This document shows, in pieces, positions 21,622-25,970 of a stretch of 25,970 nucleotides of DNA. The notes beneath the pieces were generated by a model that was given only the letters and a program-made list of their open reading frames with translations, had not been told where the DNA came from and did no database searches. This DNA is from Collinsella sp. Lineage in GTDB: Bacteria > Actinomycetota > Coriobacteriia > Coriobacteriales > Coriobacteriaceae. A program made the translations under genes and the position numbers. The DNA is taken from contig JAHAAK010000032.1 of NCBI GenBank assembly GCA_018376905.1, positions 1-25,970 on the forward strand, given 5' to 3'. Position 1 is the stretch's first letter. Every line of letters begins with the position of its first letter.

Positions 21622-22605
21622 ATGTACGAGATCGACCTTAACCTCCCTAAGCAGATCGTCGCTGACGTCCTGTCCAACCACGAGATCCACAGCGTCGCTT
21701 TCGTCGGCTGCGGTGCTTCCATGTCCGACCTTTACCCCGCCAAGTACTTCCTGGCCAACAACACGGACAAGCTGAACGTTCAGATCTTCACTGCTAACGA
21801 GTTCAACTACGACACGCCTTCCTGGGTCAACGAGCACACCTTCGTGATCACCTGCTCCCTCGGTGGCTCCACGCCCGAGACCGTCGAGGCCAACAAGACC
21901 GCCAAGAAGCACAACTGCCCGGTCGTCTCCCTCACCAACAAGGCTGGCTCCGCTCTGACCGTCGACGCTGACTACGTCATCGTTCACGGCTTCCACGCCA
22001 ACTTCGCTGCCAAGTGCGAGAAGCCCGGCTACGCCATCGCTCTTGCTGTCGAGATCCTTCAGCAGACCGAGGGTTATGACCACTACGAGGACATGATCAC
22101 CGGCCTCACCAACGTCTTCGAGCTCTGCGAGAACGCCGCTCAGTCCTGCAAGAAGCTCGCCAAGAAGTTCGCCGAGGACTTCAAGGACGACAAGATGATC
22201 TACTTCATGGCTTCCGGTGCCTCCGAGAAGATGGCTTACTCTCACGCCGCCTTCCTGTTCACCGAGATGCAGTGGATCGACGCCGCTGCCTACAACACCG
22301 GCGAGTACTTCCACGGCCCGTTCGAGGTTTCCACCGAGGGTAAGCCCTACGTCTTCTTCATGTCCGATGGCGCTACCCGTCCGATGGACGCCCGCGCCCT
22401 CACCTTCCTTAAGCGCATGGGCGCCAAGGTCGCTCTGATCGACTCCAAGGACTACGGCCTGGCTGACGCCGTGCCCGCGAGCGTTGTCACCTACTTCAAC
22501 CCGCTGCTGCACCTCGCCGTTATGCGTGAGTACGGCAACCAGATCGCCGAGGCCCGCCAGCACCCGCTGACCATGCGTCGCTACATGTGGAAGCTTTCCT
22601 ACTAA
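21622..22605 (+). CDS. FrlB/GfrF-like SIS-domain sugar-phosphate deglycase (copy 2)
   Basis: 327 residues with two SIS folds. The first phosphosugar loop is VAFVGCGASMSDLYPAKYF, and TCSLGGSTPETVEANK is the second with the usual Ser/Thr cluster. E215 (LFTEMQW) and H231 (GEYFHGPFE) are 16 residues apart, as in FraB/FrlB. The C-terminus is RRYMWKLSY. The likely reaction is splitting a phosphorylated Amadori compound delivered by the PTS just upstream. ATG 21622 is preferred because GAAAGGA lies 9 bases before it; an in-frame ATG at 21613 abuts that site. The gene is highly codon-biased. It differs clearly from copy 1 (which has SMRGTKET at the second loop), so the two probably take different substrates, as GfrE and GfrF do. 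Confidence 0.87.
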   Translation: MYEIDLNLPKQIVADVLSNHEIHSVAFVGCGASMSDLYPAKYFLANNTDKLNVQIFTANEFNYDTPSWVNEHTFVITCSLGGSTPETVEANKTAKKHNCPVVSLTNKAGSALTVDADYVIVHGFHANFAAKCEKPGYAIALAVEILQQTEGYDHYEDMITGLTNVFELCENAAQSCKKLAKKFAEDFKDDKMIYFMASGASEKMAYSHAAFLFTEMQWIDAAAYNTGEYFHGPFEVSTEGKPYVFFMSDGATRPMDARALTFLKRMGAKVALIDSKDYGLADAVPASVVTYFNPLLHLAVMREYGNQIAEARQHPLTMRRYMWKLSY

Positions 22606-22639
22606 TCACAAGTAAGTAGACCTTACGGGTTGATTGAGA

Positions 22640-22670
22640 GGGGATGGGGTTTGTGCCCCGTCCCCTTTTT
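22640..22670 (+). terminator. Rho-independent terminator of the PTS/deglycase operon
   Basis: GGGGATGGGG and CCCCGTCCCC pair (one G-T pair) around a 6-nt loop and are followed by five T, 34 bases after the deglycase stop. Confidence 0.92.
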
Positions 22671-22711
22671 GCTTTGGGGGCGTGTCTGTCGCACCGCAAA
22701 ACCCCAGATAA

Positions 22712-22747
22712 AACCTACCAAAATAAACCTGTCCCTTTTTGGCAGGT
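22712..22747. repeat. AACCTACCA hairpin repeat, copy 2
   Basis: AACCTACCA (22712-22720) and TGGCAGGT (22740-22747) flank AAATAAACCTGTCCCTTTT. The right end runs into the ribosome site of the HAD gene (GGGAGGAG), so folding could affect its translation. Confidence 0.8.
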
Positions 22748-22761
22748 GGGAGGAGATGCGT

Positions 22762-23391
22762 ATGATCAAAGCGGTGCTGTTTGATATGGACGGCGTGCTG
22801 GTCGATACCGAGTGGTTCTACAACCGTCGTCGCGTGGCGTTTATGGAAGAGAAAGGGTTCCACTTTGACGAGATCCCCGATCTTTCGGGGTCTAACGAGC
22901 CTGCCATTTGGGAGGCGCTGGTGCCCGACGATGTTGAGCTGCGCGAGCGTCTGCGCGTGGAGTACAAGCAGGTCTACAGCCCGGACCATCCCGTTCCGTA
23001 TGCCGAGCTGCTCAACGAGCAGACGGAGCCGGTGATGCGTGAGCTGCACGAGCGCGGCGTGATGTGCGCCATCGCGAGCTCGTCCTATCGCGAGCTGATC
23101 GACGAGCTGGTGGAGATCGCCGGTATCGCCGACGTGCTGGACTACACCATCAGCGGTCACGAGTGCAGTGCGTTTAAGCCCGACCCCGAGATCTACCTGC
23201 GTGCCATGGAGGCGCTGGGGGTGGAGTCTGCCGAGTGCCTGGTTATCGAGGATTCGCCTTTGGGGATCGAGGCTGGCAAGCGCTCCGGCGCCCGAGTCCT
23301 GGCGCTGCGTCCGCACGAGGGCGTCAACCTCGATCAATCGCGAGCCGATGCCGTTATTGATAATCTGACCGACATTTTGGCCGCTTTGTAG
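22762..23391 (+). CDS. HAD hydrolase, beta-phosphoglucomutase-like
   Basis: 209 residues with all four HAD motifs: nucleophile D8 and acid D10 in VLFDMDGVLVDTE, the Ser motif AIASSSYREL, K139 in SAFKPDPEIY, and E163/D164 in VIEDSPLGIEAGK. A helical cap of about residues 16-80 places it in the beta-phosphoglucomutase/sugar phosphatase subfamily. It could be a phosphatase or mutase on a hexose phosphate. ATG 22762 is preferred because GGAGGAG lies 6 bases upstream; an in-frame ATG at 22756 touches that site. It follows the second deglycase, but a terminator and a repeat lie between, so it has a separate promoter or relies on read-through. Acting on the hexose phosphate released by the deglycases is possible but unproven. 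Confidence 0.9.
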   Translation: MIKAVLFDMDGVLVDTEWFYNRRRVAFMEEKGFHFDEIPDLSGSNEPAIWEALVPDDVELRERLRVEYKQVYSPDHPVPYAELLNEQTEPVMRELHERGVMCAIASSSYRELIDELVEIAGIADVLDYTISGHECSAFKPDPEIYLRAMEALGVESAECLVIEDSPLGIEAGKRSGARVLALRPHEGVNLDQSRADAVIDNLTDILAAL

Positions 23392-23488
23392 TGTCAATCC
23401 GCCGCGAGAAGCACGGGTTCAAACGTTTTTTGCGGTGGACTGGCTCAATTTGGTTTCGATTTTGATCCGTTTGGCTTCGATTCGGACT

Positions 23489-23607
23489 AAGTGAGTAGAC
23501 TTTTTGGTGCAGGACGAGCACAAAGCGCATCTGCTCTAGTAAAACCGCAGGTCACAGGGGTGGCGGTTTTGGGTGTGCTCTGCAGGTCGCGTAAAGTCTA
23601 CTCACTT
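23489..23607. mobile_element. 119-bp element with 15-bp terminal inverted repeats (MITE-like)
   Basis: AAGTGAGTAGACTTT (23489-23503) and AAAGTCTACTCACTT (23593-23607) are perfect inverted ends. Inside, TGCAGGACGAGCACA pairs imperfectly with TGTGCTCTGCA, and AAAACCGC pairs with GCGGTTTT around a 17-nt loop, giving three nested stems. There is no open frame. It may be a miniature inverted-repeat element or a structured RNA. The remainder of the 23392-23745 gap shows nothing else clear. Confidence 0.6.
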
Positions 23608-23745
23608 GTAATTTGGGCCTTTGGTCGTGGGGTTGCTGGTCCCGCTTTGGTTGTCGAGAGAGGGTGAATTGAAGCGCCCCCGCACGCTCCATGCTACAAT
23701 CGCGGACATACCCCACAACTACATCTGCCTTCGAAAGGAGCCTGC

Positions 23746-24753
23746 GTGGCGAACGCCATCGATCAGCTCACGGACCGAGTGCTCGTACTCGGCCGCCTCA
23801 CCATCGTCCGCCGCGCTATTACTGCCGTGGCGGTCACGATTTCCGCCGTTCTCCAGACATTCCTGATCCAGGCGTTCATTCAGCCCGCCGACCTGCTTCC
23901 GAGCGGCCTCACCGGTGTCGCGGTCCTGCTTGATCGCGTTACCTCGCTCGGCGGCGTTCACATCGACATCTCGCTCGGTATGCTCGCGCTCAACATTCCC
24001 GTGGCGCTCCTATGCTGGAGCGGCATTAGCAAGCGCTTCGTCATCTTCTCGATGATGCAGGTCGTGCTCTCGTCGCTGTTCCTCAACGTCTTTCACTTCG
24101 CGCCGTTTTTGGGCGACAAGATCATGCTCATCATTTTTGGCGGCGTGGTTTCGGGTCTGGGCGCTGCCATCGCGCTTAAGTCCGGCGCATCCACCGGCGG
24201 TACCGACTTTATCGCGCTGTGGGTTTCCAACCACACGGGCAAGACCATCTGGGGCGTCATCTTTGGTTTCAACTGCTTTATCCTGGCGATCTTTGGCTTT
24301 ATGTTTGGCTGGGACAAGGCGGCGTACTCCATCGTGTTCCAGTTTATTTCGACCAAGACCATCGACAGCTTCTATCGTCGCTACGACCGCGTGACGCTGC
24401 AGATCACGACGCGTAAGGCGGACGAGGTCATGACCGACTATGTTGACCATTTTCAGCATGGCATTAGCTGTGCCGAGGTCATTGGCGGATACAGCCGCGA
24501 AAAGATGTACCTGCTGCACGCCGTTGTATCGACCTACGAGAGCCAGGACATTATCAAGCTGGTGTGCGACATTGATCCCAGCGCCGTGATCAATGTGTTC
24601 CACACGCTCAACTTTGTGGGCGGCTGGTGGGGCGGTCATGTCGACGAGCCCATGCCCACGGCCGTGCCCGATCCCGACAAGCCCGCGCGCATGGCCAGCA
24701 GGCAGGCGCGCCTTAGTGAGCAGGACAGCCTGCAGCAGGATGACGGGAAGTAG
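23746..24753 (+). CDS. YitT-family membrane protein with C-terminal DUF2179 domain
   Basis: 335 residues. An N-terminal membrane domain of about five to six helices contains the YitT marks ITAVAVTISAVLQTFLIQAFIQPADLLPSGLTGVAVLL and the Gly-rich SGLGAAIALKSGASTGGTDFIAL. A soluble DUF2179 domain at about 215-290 (RVTLQITTRKADEVMTDYV, GGYSREKMYLLHAVVS) follows, then a Pro-rich tail. The GTG start at 23746 has GAAAGGAG 6 bases upstream. The transported compound is unknown for this family. It has its own strong terminator and no clear tie to the PTS genes beyond proximity. Confidence 0.9.
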   Translation: MANAIDQLTDRVLVLGRLTIVRRAITAVAVTISAVLQTFLIQAFIQPADLLPSGLTGVAVLLDRVTSLGGVHIDISLGMLALNIPVALLCWSGISKRFVIFSMMQVVLSSLFLNVFHFAPFLGDKIMLIIFGGVVSGLGAAIALKSGASTGGTDFIALWVSNHTGKTIWGVIFGFNCFILAIFGFMFGWDKAAYSIVFQFISTKTIDSFYRRYDRVTLQITTRKADEVMTDYVDHFQHGISCAEVIGGYSREKMYLLHAVVSTYESQDIIKLVCDIDPSAVINVFHTLNFVGGWWGGHVDEPMPTAVPDPDKPARMASRQARLSEQDSLQQDDGK

Positions 24754-24793
24754 GGTTTTGGCATTTTGCCGGCCAAGCGTAGTCCATCCGAAT

Positions 24794-24835
24794 GAGCCCC
24801 TCGAAAGCCTCGTTGCTTTCGAGGGGCTCTCGTTT
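24794..24835 (+). terminator. Rho-independent terminator of the YitT gene
   Basis: A perfect 15-bp stem GAGCCCCTCGAAAGC/GCTTTCGAGGGGCTC with a 6-nt loop is followed by TCGTTT. Confidence 0.85.
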
Positions 24836-24845
24836 GCCCAGGTAA

Positions 24846-24880
24846 AACCTACCAAAATGAAGCTGTCGCTTTTTGGTAGG
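24846..24880. repeat. AACCTACCA hairpin repeat, copy 3
   Basis: AACCTACCA (24846-24854) and TGGTAGG (24874-24880) flank AAATGAAGCTGTCGCTTTT, a slightly diverged form of copy 2. Similarity extends to the left (CCCAGGTAA against CCCAGATAA). Confidence 0.78.
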
Positions 24881-24921
24881 GAGGGTGTATCGTTTTATCA
24901 ATATAAGGTAACATGAAACTA

Positions 24922-24935
24922 GACGTTATATACGT
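24922..24935. promoter_or_regulatory. Putative operator in the GntR regulator 2 leader
   Basis: GACGTTATATACGT, read on the reverse strand as ACGTATATAACGTC, matches the ACGTATAAGACGTT core of the tandem operators ahead of the PTS at 11 of 14 positions. It lies 37 bases before the start codon, so autoregulation is likely. The surrounding 24890-24972 is AT-rich and must hold the promoter. Confidence 0.55.
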
Positions 24936-24972
24936 ATTAGTTATTTCAATATTTCGATAAGAGTGATTAGAT

Positions 24973-25692
24973 ATGCCTGCGCCCAAAAATGCACCGCTTT
25001 ACCAGCAGATTTACGACGAAATCAAGGATGCGATCGAGAAAGGTGTTTATGCACCCAAGGAGCGTATTCCGTCCGAGCTTGAGCTAGCCGAGCAGTACGA
25101 CGTGAGCCGCATTACGGTGCGCCGCGCCGTCGAGGAGCTGTGCTCCGATGGCTACCTGGTTAAGCAGCAGGGCCGTGGCACCTTTGTCTCCACGCCGCAC
25201 ATCAATCGCCAGTTTCACGCCTCGACGTTGCAGACGTTTACCGCGCTGTGTGCCGATAATGACATGAAGGCGGGCGCGCATGTGGTCGATCGCCAGATTG
25301 TGCCGGCACGTCAAAACGAGATGGAGTTCTTTGGCCTGCAGAAGGACGCGCTGCTGCTGCACATCAAGCGCGTGCGTACGGCCGACGGCGAGCCCATTTT
25401 TGAGGAGAACATCTTTGTGCCGTTTGACGCCTACCGTGAGCTGTTGACGGCCGATCTTGAGGACAAGTCGATTTTTTCCGAGGTCGAGCGTGTTGGCGGA
25501 ACGCCGATTGTCTCGGTTGGCTACCGCACGGTCGAGGCCGTTCGTGCCAATACCGAGCAGGCGGCCGAGCTGGGCATCGCTCCGCACGATCCACTGCTCA
25601 ACCTGCGTGCCGGCTTTATCGGCCCCAATGGCGAGCCGGTCCTGATGGGTAAGCAGTACTACGTGGGTAGCCGCTACGTCATGGTGATGTAG
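24973..25692 (+). CDS. GntR family regulator, HutC/UTRA type (regulator 2)
   Basis: 239 residues. The N-terminal winged helix (about 5-75) reads PLYQQIYDEIKDAIEKGVY, ERIPSELELAEQYDVSRITVRRAVEEL and the wing GYLVKQQGRGTFV. The UTRA effector domain (about 95-235) contains LLLHIKRVRTADGEPIFEENIFVPF and LLNLRAGFIGPNGEPVLMGKQYY. It should sense a phosphorylated sugar or Amadori compound and repress a catabolic operon. Its leader carries the same operator core as the tandem repeats ahead of the PTS operon 6 kb upstream, which makes it the probable PTS repressor. The ribosome site is weak. It is only distantly similar to regulator 1 and has different putative operators, so the locus seems to answer to two signals. 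Confidence 0.93.
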   Translation: MPAPKNAPLYQQIYDEIKDAIEKGVYAPKERIPSELELAEQYDVSRITVRRAVEELCSDGYLVKQQGRGTFVSTPHINRQFHASTLQTFTALCADNDMKAGAHVVDRQIVPARQNEMEFFGLQKDALLLHIKRVRTADGEPIFEENIFVPFDAYRELLTADLEDKSIFSEVERVGGTPIVSVGYRTVEAVRANTEQAAELGIAPHDPLLNLRAGFIGPNGEPVLMGKQYYVGSRYVMVM

Positions 25693-25699
25693 GGTTGGT

Positions 25700-25963
25700 T
25701 CCGCCGTTCTGACGAACGGCGGACCGGCCGACGCTGCGCCTTTGGTTACGCGGTTTTACCAAACCGCGTAACGGCTCGACGCTGCAAGCCCGCCAGAGCG
25801 GCAATCTGCCTTTCAACTTCGGCGGCATGATCAGAAGTTTTGTTCCGCCGTTCTGACGAACGACGGACCTGTCGACGCTGCAAACGCCCCTAAGCGGCAA
25901 TCTGACGTTCAATCGTCGGTCGCGTACCGAAGTACGCTTCCCTCCTCTTTCACGTCACCTTGC
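25700..25963 (+). repeat. CGACGCTGC hairpin repeat cluster, three tandem units
   Basis: Three hairpins follow the GntR stop codon: TCCGCCGTTC/GAACGGCGGA (25700-25723, loop TGAC), GTTACGCGGTTT/AAACCGCGTAAC (25745-25772, loop TACC) and TCCGCCGTTC/GAACGACGGA (25844-25867). Each is followed by CGACGCTGC (25729, 25777 and 25873). The second and third also carry GGCAATCTG...TTCAA (from 25800 and 25896). The last part contains TTTCACGTCACCTTGC (25948-25963), as in copy A at 17241. No gene is seen from 25693 to the window end. Confidence 0.85.
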
Positions 25964-25970
25964 TCGCTTA

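Noticed and set aside
25679..25912. A 77-codon minus-strand frame with internal repeats at the right edge
   Set aside because: The repeated peptide pattern comes from the CGACGCTGC hairpin repeats, a similar pattern appears in the gap at 17130-17399, and no start signal is seen.
25700..25963. CRISPR array
   Set aside because: The repeated units have differing stems, irregular spacing and no constant-length spacers, and no cas gene is in the window.

Overview
The window is a high-GC, gene-dense stretch of an anaerobic actinobacterial chromosome. The gene set (rubrerythrin, a cluster-less MutY relative, UTRA-type GntR regulators, a mannose-family PTS feeding two FrlB-like sugar isomerase (SIS) proteins) and the style of the intergenic repeats fit the Coriobacteriia, most likely Collinsella. 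That assignment is inference from gene content; the sequence has no rRNA to confirm it.

Layout. 1-360: a 113-nt nested inverted repeat, then tRNA-Asp(GUC) with its promoter and terminator. 480-2750: an Rrf2 regulator followed closely by a MutY-like glycosylase, then rubrerythrin. 2750-4580: two small membrane proteins of unknown function; the first is bracketed by two copies of an unusual hairpin-plus-terminator block. 4700-12510: housekeeping genes, rmuC, an ABC exporter, nth and mfd, so four or five DNA-repair genes lie within 12 kb. 12589-15191: a PAP2 phosphatase, a threonine aldolase-like PLP enzyme and a GNAT acetyltransferase.

15213-25692 is the accessory part and the most interesting. 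A GntR/UTRA repressor is divergent from an FrlB-like deglycase. Then come an EamA permease, a mannose-family PTS (fused EIIA-EIIB, EIIC, EIID), a second FrlB-like deglycase, a beta-phosphoglucomutase-like HAD phosphatase, a YitT permease and a second GntR/UTRA regulator. Both SIS proteins keep a Glu/His pair 16 residues apart next to a HGP motif, as I recall for the FraB/FrlB deglycases. With a mannose-type PTS beside them, the layout resembles the Salmonella gfr operon. The best hypothesis is import and phosphorylation of Amadori (Maillard) compounds such as fructoselysine and glucoselysine, then cleavage to a hexose phosphate and free amino acid. Two operator families can be read directly: an 18-nt direct repeat between the first GntR gene and its divergent deglycase, and a perfect 33-bp tandem duplication ahead of the PTS whose core reappears upstream of the second GntR gene.

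Intergenic DNA is unusually structured. At least five families of hairpin repeats are visible. Two of them keep conserved linkers or loops while the stems change from copy to copy and stay complementary, which suggests selection for structure.
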